This document shows positions 32,870 to 44,600 of a stretch of 55,349 nucleotides of DNA, piece after piece. The notes under the pieces are model-generated. The model was not told where the DNA came from. It saw nothing but the letters and a program-made list of their open reading frames with translations, and searched no databases. The translations under genes were made by a program, and so were the position numbers. Every line of letters starts with the position of its first letter. The first letter of the stretch is position 1. Source of the DNA: Alistipes sp. (lineage in GTDB: Bacteria > Bacteroidota > Bacteroidia > Bacteroidales > Rikenellaceae); contig JAFYRB010000025.1 in the NCBI GenBank assembly GCA_017559615.1, positions 1 through 55,349 on the forward strand, read 5' to 3'.

Positions 32870-34165
32870 CTACTCGATGCCTACGCGGTCAAAGATGAAG
32901 TCCACATTCTTGAGGTAGTACTCCAATGTGAAGCAAGCATCCAACTCCTCGCGTGAGAGAACATCCATAACCGCTGGAGTCTCAGCTAGAAGCTCCTGAT
33001 AGTCAGCACGCTCGCTCATAGCACGCATAGCAACAGGCTGAACAGTATCGTATGCCTGCTCACGTGAGAAACCACGCTCAATGAGTGCGTTCATAACACG
33101 CTGCGCGAAGATAACCTTACGTGTGCGGTAGATATTCTCCTCCATAACATCCTTGAATACTACGAGGTTCTCCAAGATACCACGGAAGCGGTTGAGCATA
33201 TAGTCGAGAAGCATTGTAGCATCTGGAAGGATGATACGCTCTGAAGATGAGTGTGAGATATCACGCTCGTGCCACAAAGCAACATTCTCATAGAAGGCCG
33301 CCATATAACCACGCATCACACGTGCGCAACCACACATATTCTCCGAAGAGATAGGATTACGCTTGTGAGGCATAGCCGAAGAACCCTTCTGGCCCTTACC
33401 AAATGACTCCTCAACCTCGTGTACCTCGGTACGCTGAAGGTTACGAATCTCCATAGACATCTGCTCGATGCTTGATGCGATAACCGCCAAAGTAGCCATA
33501 TAGTATGCGTGACGGTCGCGCTGGATAACCTGTGTTGAGATGTTTGCGCTGTCGATGCCAAGCTTCTCGCATACGTAGTCCTGAATAAATGGAGGGATAT
33601 TTGCAAAGTTACCCACAGCACCAGAAATCTTACCAACCTCTACGCCACGAGCTGCAGTAATAAAGCGGTTAAGGTTACGCTTCATCTCCTCGTACCACAA
33701 CGCCCACTTAAGACCGAAGCTTGTGATATCGGCGTGAATACCGTGAGTACGGCCGATGCAAGGTGTGTTCTTGAACTCGATAGCGCGGTTACGCAACACC
33801 TCCAACATCTTCTCGATATCCTCCAAAAGAATGCTATTTGCCTGCTTGAGAAGGTAGCCATTTGCAGTATCTACAACATCGGTACTTGTAAGACCATAGT
33901 GTACCCACTTACGCTCCTCACCGAGAGTCTCACTCACGGCACGTGTGAAGGCTACGATATCGTGGCGAGTCTGCTGCTCAATCTCATAGATGCGATTGAT
34001 GTCGAACGACGCATTCTTCCACAACTTCTCAACATCCTCCTTTGGCACTACGCCAAGCTGGCTCCACGCCTCAGAGGCAAGAATCTCAACGCGAAGGTAG
34101 GCATCGAACTTATTCTGCTCGGTCCACACCTTACGCATAATCTCTCTACTATATCTCTCAATCAT
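32870..34165 (-). CDS. purB: Adenylosuccinate lyase
   Basis: A 431-residue fumarase-superfamily lyase, acting twice in purine synthesis: SAICAR to AICAR and adenylosuccinate to AMP. The family signature [10 protein letters not shown] is present, preceded by the flexible loop with the catalytic Ser; the catalytic His region is [12 protein letters not shown] and the substrate motif TSTDVVDT. Length fits the B. subtilis/human-like short form. It is the last gene of the ten-gene operon, 22 bases after folD. Confidence 0.96.
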   Translation of the reverse strand: MIERYSREIMRKVWTEQNKFDAYLRVEILASEAWSQLGVVPKEDVEKLWKNASFDINRIYEIEQQTRHDIVAFTRAVSETLGEERKWVHYGLTSTDVVDTANGYLLKQANSILLEDIEKMLEVLRNRAIEFKNTPCIGRTHGIHADITSFGLKWALWYEEMKRNLNRFITAARGVEVGKISGAVGNFANIPPFIQDYVCEKLGIDSANISTQVIQRDRHAYYMATLAVIASSIEQMSMEIRNLQRTEVHEVEESFGKGQKGSSAMPHKRNPISSENMCGCARVMRGYMAAFYENVALWHERDISHSSSERIILPDATMLLDYMLNRFRGILENLVVFKDVMEENIYRTRKVIFAQRVMNALIERGFSREQAYDTVQPVAMRAMSERADYQELLAETPAVMDVLSREELDACFTLEYYLKNVDFIFDRVGIE

Positions 34166-34187
34166 AATAAAGATAGGTTTGGGTTAA

Positions 34188-35045
34188 TTATTTTGTTACT
34201 TTTCTGATAAAACTCTCAACAGTATTCTCCATCAAGCAGGCGATAGTCATAGGGCCTACACCACCAGGTACAGGAGTGATATATCCTGCAACCTCCAACG
34301 ATGGCTCATAGTCCACATCACCACAGAGCTTACCTGTGCGGCTATCACGGTTTACACCTACGTCAATAACCACCGCGCCTGGCTTAATCATATCTGCTGT
34401 CACAAGGCGCTCACGGCCAATTGCCACAACAAGGATATCCGCACGACGTGTAATCTCGCCGAGGTCACGTGTACGTGAGTGTGCGATAGTTACCGTAGCG
34501 TTGTTGTCCAAGAGCAACTTTGCAACTGGAAGACCTACGATATTGCTACGGCCAACAACCACAGCCTCCTTACCCGCAATCTCCATACCTGTCTGCTTCA
34601 AGAGCTTGATGATACCCTTTGGAGTACAAGGCTGTGTGCAAGGCTTCTTAAGCCAGAGGTTTGCAACGTTCGATGGGTGGAACGCATCCACATCCTTCTC
34701 CACTGCGATAGTATCAATAACCTTCTGCTCGTCGATATGCTTTGGGAGTGGCAACTGCACAAGGAGTCCATCCACATCCTCATCCGAATTGAGTTTCTCG
34801 ATTACCTCGAGCAACTCTGCCTCGGTGATAGTCTCAGGATAACGAAGCGTTGTGTTGCGAATACCAATCTCAGTTGCAGCCTTTGCCTTACCCGTAACAT
34901 ATGACACGCTACCTGGGTCCTCGCCAACGAGGATAACAACCAAGTTTGGGGTGCGACCATACTTCTCGTTAAGCTCTACAACCTGTGCTGCAAGGCTCTC
35001 ACGCAAAGATTTAGCAACCTCCTTACCATTAATTATTTCGCTCAT
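34188..35045 (-). CDS. folD: Methylene-THF dehydrogenase/cyclohydrolase FolD
   Basis: A 285-residue bifunctional folate enzyme that makes 10-formyl-THF, the formyl donor of PurN and PurH. Motifs are SVSYVTGKAKAATEIGI (Tyr and Lys of the active site), DGLLVQLPLPKHI, VVGRSNIVGLPVAKLL (dinucleotide fold) and TPVPGGVGPMT. An open frame runs 44 codons further upstream into purD and was rejected; MSEIINGKEVAK is the family start. Its presence within the purine operon couples donor supply to need. Confidence 0.96.
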   Translation of the reverse strand: MSEIINGKEVAKSLRESLAAQVVELNEKYGRTPNLVVILVGEDPGSVSYVTGKAKAATEIGIRNTTLRYPETITEAELLEVIEKLNSDEDVDGLLVQLPLPKHIDEQKVIDTIAVEKDVDAFHPSNVANLWLKKPCTQPCTPKGIIKLLKQTGMEIAGKEAVVVGRSNIVGLPVAKLLLDNNATVTIAHSRTRDLGEITRRADILVVAIGRERLVTADMIKPGAVVIDVGVNRDSRTGKLCGDVDYEPSLEVAGYITPVPGGVGPMTIACLMENTVESFIRKVTK

Positions 35046-35055
35046 AATCAAAAAC

Positions 35056-36300
35056 TTATTTAAATGCCTTATTACCGATATCGGTACGGTGATAGAGGTT
35101 CTCGCACTCAATCTTTGCGATATCCTCACGAGCCTTCTGCTGTGCCTCACGAAGTGTTGGGGCAGAAGCCACAACAAACATCACACGACCACCAGCCGTT
35201 ACCAACTCGCCATCCTTCATCGCAGTACCCATATGGTATACCTTTGACTCTACACGCTCCGTGCCACGAATTACAAAGCCCTTTGCGTAGTCACCAGGAT
35301 AACCCTTCGATGCAAGCACGATACCGAGCGTAGCCTCCTTGCTCCACTCTGTCTCAGGGGCCTTGTTCTCGGCAACTGCAGAGAAGACATCCACAGCATC
35401 GCTCATCAAGCGTGGCAATACAACCTCGGTCTCTGGATCGCCAAAACGTGCGTTGAACTCGATAACCTTGATACCCTGTGGGGTTTTCATCAAGCCACCA
35501 TACAACACGCCAGTGAAAGGCACACCCTCCTCGACCATAGCGTCAGCAACACGCTGCATAATCTTCTCCATAGCGTACGCGTGATCCTCCTCGTTAACGA
35601 AAGGAAGCTCCGTATAAGCACCCATACCACCAGTGTTAGGGCCCTCATCGTTATCGTAAGCACGTTTGTGGTCCTGCGCAACAGGCATCGCCGAAATCTT
35701 ATTACTAGCAACGAAGCACATCAACGAGAACTCCTCGCCAGTGAGGAACTCCTCGATAACTACTCTACCCTCGCCGAACTTCGTATCAAGAAGCATATCA
35801 CGAAGCGTAGCCTCAGCCTCCTCCATCGTAGTAGCGATAACAACGCCCTTACCAGCTGCCAAGCCGTCATACTTCAACACCGTTGGAAGTGAACCCTTAC
35901 GCACGTAGTCCATAGCCTCGTCGAAGGATGTGAAGGTAGCATAATCTGCCGTAGGCACATCGTACTTCTTCATAAGGCGCTTTGCAAAATCCTTGCTCGC
36001 CTCAATCTCTGCCGCAGCCTTCGTAGGACCGAAAATCTTGAGGCCCTCGGCACGGAAAGCATCCACAACACCCGCTGCAAGTGATGCCTCTGGACCTACA
36101 ACAGTAAGCTCCACGTTATTTGCCTTTGCAAACTCCACGAGCTTCTGAACCTCGGTATCCTTGATTGCCACACACTCGGCCAACTGCGCGATACCAGCAT
36201 TTCCAGGTGCTGCATATATCTTTGGGGCCTTTGGTGAACGTGACAACGCCTCTACGATAGCGTGCTCACGACCACCCGAGCCAATAACCAATACATTCAT
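35056..36300 (-). CDS. purD: Phosphoribosylamine--glycine ligase
   Basis: A 414-residue ATP-grasp enzyme (GARS) that joins glycine to phosphoribosylamine, step two of the pathway. It starts NVLVIGSGGREHAI, the family mark, and carries the ATP-grasp lobes with LKYDGLAAGKGVVI and IEFNARFGDPETEVVLPRL. Length is normal and no fusion to PurM or PurN is present. The gaps to purH (29 bases) and folD (10 bases) are short. Confidence 0.97.
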   Translation of the reverse strand: MNVLVIGSGGREHAIVEALSRSPKAPKIYAAPGNAGIAQLAECVAIKDTEVQKLVEFAKANNVELTVVGPEASLAAGVVDAFRAEGLKIFGPTKAAAEIEASKDFAKRLMKKYDVPTADYATFTSFDEAMDYVRKGSLPTVLKYDGLAAGKGVVIATTMEEAEATLRDMLLDTKFGEGRVVIEEFLTGEEFSLMCFVASNKISAMPVAQDHKRAYDNDEGPNTGGMGAYTELPFVNEEDHAYAMEKIMQRVADAMVEEGVPFTGVLYGGLMKTPQGIKVIEFNARFGDPETEVVLPRLMSDAVDVFSAVAENKAPETEWSKEATLGIVLASKGYPGDYAKGFVIRGTERVESKVYHMGTAMKDGELVTAGGRVMFVVASAPTLREAQQKAREDIAKIECENLYHRTDIGNKAFK

Positions 36301-36329
36301 ATTGTAATATCTTTATTTCTTATTTAATC

Positions 36330-37859
36330 CTAATGTTTGAAGTGACGCATACCCGTTACAAGCATTGTCATTCCAAACTCATTAGCCTTCTTCACAGAAT
36401 CCTCGTCACGTACCGAGCCACCTGGCTGAACAAGCGCCGTAACGCCATACTGCTCTGCCAAAGTTACAGTATCATCGAATGGGAAGAAACCATCAGAAGC
36501 GAGTACAAGGCCCTCGGTGAAGCCCGCAGCCTTCGCCTGCTTAAGAGCAATCTCTGCCGAGCCTACGCGGTTCATCTGACCTGCACCAACGCCTACGGTG
36601 TGACCATTCTTAACAGCAACGATAGCGTTAGACTTAACGTGCTTAACGATACGCCAGCCGAAGTTCATATCCTCCAACTCCTCGGCTGAAGGCTTACGCT
36701 CGGTAACGCACATATCGGCAACAACCTCCTTTGTCTCTGTATCGAGCTGCTGAACGAGAAGACCACCATTTACAGATACATACTGTGTCTGTACGCTCTC
36801 CAACTCGCCCATATCCACCTGCAAGAGGCGCAAGTTCTTCTTTGTGCAGAGAATCTCAAGAGCCTCCGCAGAGAACGATGGAGCCATAATAATCTCCAAG
36901 AAGATAGGCTTCATAAGCTCTGCAACCTCCTTTGTTAGCTCGCGGTTAACAGCTACGATACCACCGAAGATGCTCACCTTATCAGCCTCATAAGCCTTCT
37001 CCCACGCCTCACGGATATCCTTACCGATAGCAGCGCCACAAGGGTTCATATGCTTCAAACCTACGGCGAAAGGCTCCTTGAACTCACGAACGATGTTCAA
37101 CGCAGCGTTGGCATCCTGGATGTTGTTATACGACATCTCCTTACCATTAAGCTGTACGGCTGTAGCCAATGAGAATGGCACACGCTCTGCTGAAGCATAG
37201 AACTTCGCAGACTGGTGTGGATTCTCGCCATAGCGCAATGTCTGCACGAGGTCGAATGATGCGAAGAGTTTCTCATTCAACTCTGCCTGCTTACGCATAT
37301 ATGTCGCGATGCACATATCATACTCTGCGGTGTGAGTATATGCCTTTGCCGAGAGCTGAATACGTGTCTCAACAGTTGTGTTTCCGCCCGCCTCAATCTC
37401 TGCGATGATACGAGCATAATCCTCAGGATCGCAAACAACAGTTACATCACGATAGTTCTTTGCTGCCGAACGCAACATTGATGGGCCACCGATATCAATA
37501 TTCTCGATAGCATCCTCCATCTTCACATCTGGCTTTGCAATAGTCTGACGGAATGGATAGAGGTTTACGCAGACCATATCAATAAACTCGATATTATTCT
37601 CGCGCAACGCCTCAAGGTGGCTCTCATCATCACGACGTGCCAACAAACCGCCGTGTACCTTTGGGTGAAGAGTCTTCACACGGCCATCGCAAATCTCTGG
37701 GAAGCCCGTTACATCGCTGATACCAATAGTCTCCACACCGCTATCGTCGAGGAGCTTCTGTGTACCTCCCGTAGCAATAATCTCCCAGCCAAGGCGACGA
37801 AGATTCTTACAAAAATCTACAACGCCTCTCTTGTCGCTAACACTTACTAATGCTCGCAT
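36330..37859 (-). CDS. purH: Bifunctional AICAR formyltransferase/IMP cyclohydrolase
   Basis: A 509-residue PurH, which catalyses the last two steps to IMP. The N-terminal IMP cyclohydrolase (about 1-195, MGS-like) has VSVSDKRGVVDF and the loop STGGTQ-like IIATGGTQKLLDD. The C-terminal AICAR transformylase has GLKHMNPCGAAIG and KHVKSNAIVAVKNG with the catalytic Lys-His region. Both parts are full length. Confidence 0.97.
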   Translation of the reverse strand: MRALVSVSDKRGVVDFCKNLRRLGWEIIATGGTQKLLDDSGVETIGISDVTGFPEICDGRVKTLHPKVHGGLLARRDDESHLEALRENNIEFIDMVCVNLYPFRQTIAKPDVKMEDAIENIDIGGPSMLRSAAKNYRDVTVVCDPEDYARIIAEIEAGGNTTVETRIQLSAKAYTHTAEYDMCIATYMRKQAELNEKLFASFDLVQTLRYGENPHQSAKFYASAERVPFSLATAVQLNGKEMSYNNIQDANAALNIVREFKEPFAVGLKHMNPCGAAIGKDIREAWEKAYEADKVSIFGGIVAVNRELTKEVAELMKPIFLEIIMAPSFSAEALEILCTKKNLRLLQVDMGELESVQTQYVSVNGGLLVQQLDTETKEVVADMCVTERKPSAEELEDMNFGWRIVKHVKSNAIVAVKNGHTVGVGAGQMNRVGSAEIALKQAKAAGFTEGLVLASDGFFPFDDTVTLAEQYGVTALVQPGGSVRDEDSVKKANEFGMTMLVTGMRHFKH

Positions 37860-37872
37860 ATTTAGATTCTGT

Positions 37873-38448
37873 TTAGTGTTTCTTTGAAATTAGTTTGTTA
37901 ATAGTCTTTACGTAGAGCTTATGCTCGATGTTGTGAATAAGGTTCGTAAGCTCCTCGATATCACTACCCTCGTAAACAATGGCTCCCTGGTCGATAATGC
38001 GACCGCCGTCCAACGTCTCATCTACGAAGTGTGTTGTAACACCGAAAATCTTAACACCATAGTCCACAGCATCCTGAATGGCGTGCGCACCCTTGAACGA
38101 TGGCAACAACGAAGGGTGAATATTCACGATACGCTGCTCGTAACGCTCCAAGAGTACCTTACCAACGATACGCATATATCCCGCAAGGCATACGAGGTCT
38201 ACTTTACGCTCATCGAGCATATCGGCAATTACCGTCTCGAACTCCTCACGCGAAGCATACTCCTTTGGTGAGAAGGCGAAGCTCTCGGTGCCGTAACGCT
38301 TTGCACGCTCCAACACCTTTGCACCTGGCTTATCGCAGACAAGAAGCACAACCTCGGCATCAATTCTACCATCACGGCACGCCTCGACGATAGCCTGATA
38401 GTTGCTACCGCTACCGCTTGCAAATACCGCTAAACGGGCTTTTTTCAT
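37873..38448 (-). CDS. purN: Phosphoribosylglycinamide formyltransferase
   Basis: A 191-residue GAR transformylase, the formyl-THF-dependent step three. It has ASGSGSNYQAIVEA at the phosphate-binding N-terminus, the active Asn/His region RIVNIHPSLLPSFKGAHA, and the Asp of VDETLDGGRIIDQ. It is PurN rather than the ATP-grasp PurT, which agrees with folD in the operon. Confidence 0.96.
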   Translation of the reverse strand: MKKARLAVFASGSGSNYQAIVEACRDGRIDAEVVLLVCDKPGAKVLERAKRYGTESFAFSPKEYASREEFETVIADMLDERKVDLVCLAGYMRIVGKVLLERYEQRIVNIHPSLLPSFKGAHAIQDAVDYGVKIFGVTTHFVDETLDGGRIIDQGAIVYEGSDIEELTNLIHNIEHKLYVKTINKLISKKH

Positions 38449-38465
38449 AGTTCTACGCTTTGAGA

Positions 38466-39494
38466 TTAAAGAATTGTCACACCCTCGCCGTCAACAACGC
38501 GACCGATAACCGAAGCACGCTCGCCCTCAGCCTCGAGGATTGCGATAGCCTTCTGTGCATCAGCCTCTGGGAGTGCGATAACCATACCGATACCCATATT
38601 GAAGATATTGAACATCTCGCGGTGGCCAACCTTACCATACTTCTCCAAAAGGCGGAATACAGGAAGAATCTCCCAGCTACCCTCCTTAACCTCAACACCC
38701 TGACCCTCGTTCAAGATACGTGGGATGTTCTCATCAAAACCACCACCTGTGATGTGGCTAATACCGTGTACGTCACACTCTGCGATAACCTTCAACACCT
38801 GCTTAACGTAGATACGTGTAGGAGTCAACAACGCCTCACCGAGCTTACGGCCCTCGAGCTCTGGATATGTCTCATCGAGCTTTAGGTTGTTATCGCTAAC
38901 TACCTTACGTACAAGGCTGAAGCCATTAGAGTGAACACCGCTTGAAGCGATACCAACCAACACATCACCTGTCTTAACACGCTCACCAGCGTCAATGAGC
39001 TTCGAGCGCTCAACAACACCTACTGTGAAACCTGCGATATCATACTCGCCATCCTGATACATACCTGGCATCTCGGCAGTCTCGCCACCTACCAAAGCAC
39101 AACCAGCCTGACGGCAACCCTCTGCAACACCTGCAACGATAGCCTCAACCTTTGCTGGCTCGTTGTGACCCACAGCAACATAATCCAAGAATACCAATGG
39201 CTCTGCACCCTGTGCCAATACATCGTTAACACACATCGCTACTGCGTCGATACCAATAGTATCGTGCTTATCCATCTCAAACGCGAGCTTAAGTTTTGTA
39301 CCAACACCGTCAGTACCACTTACCAATACAGGCTCCTTGATGTTAAGCTCTGCAAGGTTAAACATACCGCCGAAAGCTCCAATATTACCCATAGAACCAC
39401 GACGCTTTGTAGATGAAACGTGCGACTTAATACGTCTTACAACTTCGTAACCGGCCTCAAGGTTTACACCAGCCTCTTCGTAACTTTTTGCCAT
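38466..39494 (-). CDS. purM: Phosphoribosylformylglycinamidine cyclo-ligase
   Basis: A 342-residue AIR synthetase, step five. The segment [17 protein letters not shown] and the glycine-rich ATP region [14 protein letters not shown] are diagnostic, and [15 protein letters not shown] follows. Normal length; not fused to purD or purN. Gaps of 17-18 bases on either side indicate continuous transcription. Confidence 0.97.
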   Translation of the reverse strand: MAKSYEEAGVNLEAGYEVVRRIKSHVSSTKRRGSMGNIGAFGGMFNLAELNIKEPVLVSGTDGVGTKLKLAFEMDKHDTIGIDAVAMCVNDVLAQGAEPLVFLDYVAVGHNEPAKVEAIVAGVAEGCRQAGCALVGGETAEMPGMYQDGEYDIAGFTVGVVERSKLIDAGERVKTGDVLVGIASSGVHSNGFSLVRKVVSDNNLKLDETYPELEGRKLGEALLTPTRIYVKQVLKVIAECDVHGISHITGGGFDENIPRILNEGQGVEVKEGSWEILPVFRLLEKYGKVGHREMFNIFNMGIGMVIALPEADAQKAIAILEAEGERASVIGRVVDGEGVTIL

Positions 39495-39512
39495 ACCTAT
39501 ATATATTTATTA

Positions 39513-40916
39513 TTATTCTTTTGTCAATTTATTCTGATACAACGATGTTGGATAGCAGCCATTGAAGCACGCCATACACAACTCCGAACGATTACCCGCC
39601 TTGAGAAGAGCCTCCTCGCTGAGGAACTCCAACGAATCTGCCTCGATAGCACGACAAGCCTCCTCCTTATTGAAACGCGCCGAAAGCAACTCCTCACGAG
39701 TCGACATATCGATACCGTAGAAGCAAGGGTTGGTAATCGCAGGGCTTGCAATACGCACGTGAACCTCCGTAGCACCCGCCTCCTTCAAAAGACGAACGAT
39801 ACGCAACGAGGTAGTACCACGAACGATAGAGTCGTCGATAAGTACCACAGACTTACCCTTAACCAACGAGCGCACTGCCGAGAGTTTCATACGTACACCC
39901 TTCTCGCGCATCTCCTGCGATGGCTGAATGAATGTTCGTGCGATGTACTTATTCTTCACAAGGCCCATCTCATAAGGGATACCACTCGCCTCCGAATAGC
40001 CAATAGCAGCGCTGATACTTGAATCAGGAACACCAATAACAACATCAGCCTTTGTAGGATGCTGCTCATAGAGGTAGCGACCTGTAAGCTTACGGAACGT
40101 GTGAACATTACAACCCTCGATATCACTATCTGGACGTGCGAAGTAGATATACTCCATAGCACACATCAAGTGACGCTGGTAGCGCGAGTAGTAGTTAGAA
40201 CGAATACCGTGATGGTCGATTGTAACAACCTCACCTGGCTCGATGTCGCGAATATACTCCGCACCTACGATATCCAAGGCACAAGTCTCCGAACTAATAA
40301 CATAACCATCGCCGAGCTTACCGAGAGCCAATGGTCTTAGACCGTGCTTATCACGACAAGCATAGATACGGTTCTTGGTCATAATAAGAAATGCAAAGGC
40401 ACCCTCGAGCATATTCAACGCCTCCATAATGTTGTTGATACGCTTATCCTCGCTCTTATCCTTCTTTACGAGGTGGGCAAGCAACTCACTATCACTCGAT
40501 GAGTGGAACAACGAGCCACGTACCTCGAGATAGTGTGCCAACTCCTTAGAGTTAACAAGGTTACCATTGTGCGCCAACGAGAAATCACCCGTATAGTGGT
40601 GGAACGAGAATGGCTGTACGTTCATAGCACCACCGCCACCTGTTGTAGAGTAGCGCACGTGACCGATAGCAATACGTCCCGAGAGTTTATCGAGCTTCTG
40701 CTGTGTGAACACCTCTGTTACGAGGCCCTCACCCTTAACTGTATTTAGCTTATCGCCATCGAAAGCCGAGATACCACACGCCTCCTGACCACGATGCTGG
40801 AGAGCGTGAAGACCATAGTAGGCAAGGTTTGGGGCATTGTCAACACCAAACACTCCAAACACACCGCACTCCTCGTGCAGGTCATCGCCATATATATCCA
40901 ATGAATCTTTTAGCAT
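39513..40916 (-). CDS. purF: Amidophosphoribosyltransferase (Fe-S type)
   Basis: A 467-residue PurF for the first committed step, PRPP to phosphoribosylamine. The Ntn glutaminase nucleophile is Cys17 (HEECGVFGVFG), so a 16-residue propeptide must be removed, as in Bacillus. The PRPP loop is VVLIDDSIVRGTT. The Cys set typical of the [4Fe-4S] form is present: CAMEYIYFARP, TNPCFYGID and LCMACFNGC. Such enzymes are oxygen-sensitive, which suits an anaerobe. Six bases separate it from purC. Confidence 0.96.
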   Translation of the reverse strand: MLKDSLDIYGDDLHEECGVFGVFGVDNAPNLAYYGLHALQHRGQEACGISAFDGDKLNTVKGEGLVTEVFTQQKLDKLSGRIAIGHVRYSTTGGGGAMNVQPFSFHHYTGDFSLAHNGNLVNSKELAHYLEVRGSLFHSSSDSELLAHLVKKDKSEDKRINNIMEALNMLEGAFAFLIMTKNRIYACRDKHGLRPLALGKLGDGYVISSETCALDIVGAEYIRDIEPGEVVTIDHHGIRSNYYSRYQRHLMCAMEYIYFARPDSDIEGCNVHTFRKLTGRYLYEQHPTKADVVIGVPDSSISAAIGYSEASGIPYEMGLVKNKYIARTFIQPSQEMREKGVRMKLSAVRSLVKGKSVVLIDDSIVRGTTSLRIVRLLKEAGATEVHVRIASPAITNPCFYGIDMSTREELLSARFNKEEACRAIEADSLEFLSEEALLKAGNRSELCMACFNGCYPTSLYQNKLTKE

Positions 40917-40922
40917 ACCTAT

Positions 40923-41642
40923 TTATTTATTAAGTGCGTTGTGTAGACGTTTTGCAACCTCCTCATAAGCCTCTCTTACGCGTCCCATATCTCTGCGGAA
41001 ACGATCCTTATCCAAAGGCTCGCCACTCTCCGTATCCCAAAGACGGCAGGTGTCTGGAGTAAGCTCATCGGCAAGTACCAACGAACCATCCTCCGCGCGA
41101 CCAAACTCAATCTTAAAGTCTACAAGTGTAGTACCCTCCTTGGCATAAAGCTCCGTAAGAAGAGTGTTGATACGTGCCGAAGCAGCATAAATCTCGGCAA
41201 GCTCCTCATAAGATACGATACCCAAAGCCACAGCGTGATGGTCGTTGATAAGAGGATCGCCCAACTGCGCATCACGGAGGCAGAGGTCAAAAATAGTGTT
41301 CTCTGGAACGATACCCTCCTCAATGCCAAGACGCTTAGCCATAGAGCCAGCGATGACATTGCGTACGATAACCTCCAAGTCGATATGCTTCACAGCTTTG
41401 CAGAGCTGCGCCTCGTCATCGAGGCGCTCTACAAAGTGAGTGTTTACACCATTTTCGTTCAAGTAGCCAAGCACCATAGATGAGATATCGCAATTCAACT
41501 TCGCTTTATCTACAATCTTTGCGCGCTTGATATTGTAAAACGCCGTAGCGTCGTCCTTGAAACGAATTATAATCTTATCTGCACTATCGGTAGCATAAAT
41601 CATCTTGCTCTTACCCTCGTGCAGAAGTTCCAACTGCTTCAT
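40923..41642 (-). CDS. purC: SAICAR synthetase
   Basis: A 239-residue enzyme that adds aspartate to CAIR, step seven. Family motifs are LHEGKSKMIYATDSADKIIIRFKD in part (GKSKxxY), VRNVIAGSMAKRLGIEEG and LVDFKIEFGRAEDG, followed by DELTPDTCRLWD. It begins only three bases after purL ends. Confidence 0.96.
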   Translation of the reverse strand: MKQLELLHEGKSKMIYATDSADKIIIRFKDDATAFYNIKRAKIVDKAKLNCDISSMVLGYLNENGVNTHFVERLDDEAQLCKAVKHIDLEVIVRNVIAGSMAKRLGIEEGIVPENTIFDLCLRDAQLGDPLINDHHAVALGIVSYEELAEIYAASARINTLLTELYAKEGTTLVDFKIEFGRAEDGSLVLADELTPDTCRLWDTESGEPLDKDRFRRDMGRVREAYEEVAKRLHNALNK

Positions 41643-41645
41643 ACT

Positions 41646-44600
41646 CTATCGATTCATAAAGTAGTTAACGGCATTTGCGAAGATATCCTGAATCTTCTGG
41701 CCGTGAATATTCTTCATAAGGTCACGCTCATAACGCTCGGTGTGTCCCATCTTACCGAGAATCTGACCTGATGGGTCGATGATACCCTCGATAGCGAAGC
41801 TCGAGCCGTTAGGGTTATATGGAGCGTCGGTAGTAGGACGGCCCTCAGCATCCACATACTGGAATGCTACCTGACCATTGCGGAACAACTCCTCGGCCAT
41901 CTCGTCCGATACAACGAACTTACCCTCACCGTGGCTGACAGCGATAGAGTGGAGGTCACCAACCTGGAACGAACGCAACCAAGGTGATGCAATAGTACCC
42001 ACACGTGTTGATACCACCTGTGAGATATGGCGGTTGATATCGTTACGGAAGAGGGTTGGCGATGCCTTTGTAACCATACCCAAGCGACCATAAGGCAACA
42101 AGCCCGACTTAACCAAAGCCTGGAAACCGTTACAGATACCGAGCATCAAGCCACCACGATCCAACAAAGCGTGGATAGCATCAGCAACATCCTTATTATT
42201 AAGAACGTTTGCGATGAACTTACCGCTACCATCTGGCTCATCACCAGCAGAGAAACCACCTGCCAATGCCATAATGTGACACTCGGCGATATTCTCGGTC
42301 ATCTCCTTGATAGATGCGATAACATCCTCACCTGTGAGGTTCTTGAATACGCTCATCTTAACCTCGGCACCAGCACGCTCGAAAGCACGCGCAGTGTCGT
42401 AGTCGCAGTTGGTACCTGGGAATACAGGGATATAGACCTTAACCTTATCCACCTTCTGGCCAGTGTACTCCTTCATATGAATTCTGCCATCGCTAACACG
42501 TGTAGGCTCGCCGCTCTTACCACGATCTGAATATACTGTTGTATACTTCTCGGTATTAGCCTCGAGCAACTCCTCCAATGGAAGACGTGTGCCGTTGATA
42601 AAGATAGCCTCCTTAGCAAGTGTATTACCGATATGCTCCGCAGTTGGGAAGTTCAAGGTGCGGCGGCTCTCAACAACGATAGAACCATAAGAGTAGTTGT
42701 ACAACATCTGCTCGTCGCACTCCAACTCTGCACCCACCTTATTACCGAACGACATCTTTGCAACAGCCTCGGCAACACCACCAAAGCCTACTGCCCAAGC
42801 CGATACGATATCGCCCTGTGCAATCTTCTCGTTTACGAACTCGAAGTTAGCCTTGAGCTGATCGGTATCTGGCATATAGTTATCCTTCGCAGTGTGGCGG
42901 ATAACATAAATCTTATGTCCACCCTCCTTGAACTCTGGGCTGATAACGTTACGAGCGTCAACAGTAGTGATACCGAATGCCATAAGCATTGGAGGAACGT
43001 TGATATCGCGGAATGTACCACTCATAGAGTCCTTACCACCGATTGATGGAAGACCAAGCTCCACCTGCATCTTCAACGCACCGAGCAACGCAGCAAGAGG
43101 CTTACCCCAAGACTTATCGTCGGTCATACGCTCGAAATACTCCTGGTATGAGAAGCGCATATCGTTGTAACGCGCACCCGCAGCAACAACCTTCGCACAA
43201 GCATCCACAACGGCATAAGCAGCACCGTGATATGGGCTCCACTTTGCGATATATGGGTTATAGCCATAGGCCATAATGCTGGCTGTGTTTGTAAAGCCAC
43301 CACCTACTGGGAGCTTCTGCACAGATACCTGTGTCTCGGTACACTGTGTCTTACCACCATAAGGCATCAACACGGTAGAAGCACCGATGGTAGAGTCGAA
43401 CATCTCAATAAGGCCCTTCTGTGATACTACGTTATCATCCGAAAGGTTATTCTTCATACGCTTTGTGGTTGTAGCACCCTCAATCTTACGCTCGAAAGGA
43501 TTTACATTCTCAACACCACCGAGGCGTACCTTTGTGTAGTGCTTTGCACCTGCCGAGTCGATGAAGTCGCGAGAAAGGTCTACAACAACCTTATCGCCCC
43601 AGAACATACGCATACGGCGAGTATCGGTAACATCAGCCACGTAGGTTACCTCTACGTTCTCCTCGTGACAGAGAGCCATAAAGCGCTCCATATCCTTGCG
43701 CTCGATAACTACCGACATACGCTCCTGCGACTCGCTGATAGCAAGCTCCGAGAAGTTAAGGCCCTTATATTTCGTTGGTACACGGTCGAGGTAGATATCC
43801 AAGCCATCGGTAAGCTCACCAATAGCCACACTCACACCACCAGCACCAAAGTCATTAGACTTCTTGATAAGACGTGTCACATCACCACGACGGAACAGAC
43901 GAGCCAACTTACGCTCCTCAGGTGCGTTACCCTTCTGTACCTCTGAGCTACACTCCTCCAACGAGCTGAGTGTATGCTCCTTTGATGAACCTGTTGCACC
44001 ACCAACACCATCACGACCTGTACGGCCACCGAGCAACAACACTACGTCGCCCGCAGCAGGACTCTCGCGGCGTACGTTATCAGCCTTCACAGCACCTACA
44101 ACAGCACCAACCTCCAAACGCTTTGCAACATAGTCTGGGTGATAAACCTCACGAACGTGGGTTGTAGCAAGACCAATCTGGTTACCATAGCTTGAGTAAC
44201 CTGCAGCAGCCTTTGTAGAGATAATACGCTGTGGAAGCTTACCCGCCATAGTCTCCGATACTGGCTTGTAGATATCACCAGCACCTGTTACACGCATAGC
44301 CTGGTAAACGTAGCTACGGCCTGACAATGGATCACGGATAGCACCGCCAAGACAAGTAGATGCACCACCGAATGGCTCAATCTCGGTTGGGTGGTTATGA
44401 GTCTCATTCTTGAACTGCAACAACCACTTCTCCATTACGCCGTCCACATCCACATTCACGAAGATAGAGCAAGCGTTATTCTCCTCGCTCTGCTCCATAT
44501 CATCGAGCTTACCCATCTTCTTGAGGTAGCGAGCGCCGATAGTTGCAAGCTCCATCAAGCAGAGGCTCTTCTGCTCACGACCAAGCTCCGAGCGAATCTT

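Noticed and set aside
35046..35177. 44-codon N-terminal extension of folD
   Set aside because: Runs inside purD; the family start MSEIING with active-site spacing is downstream.
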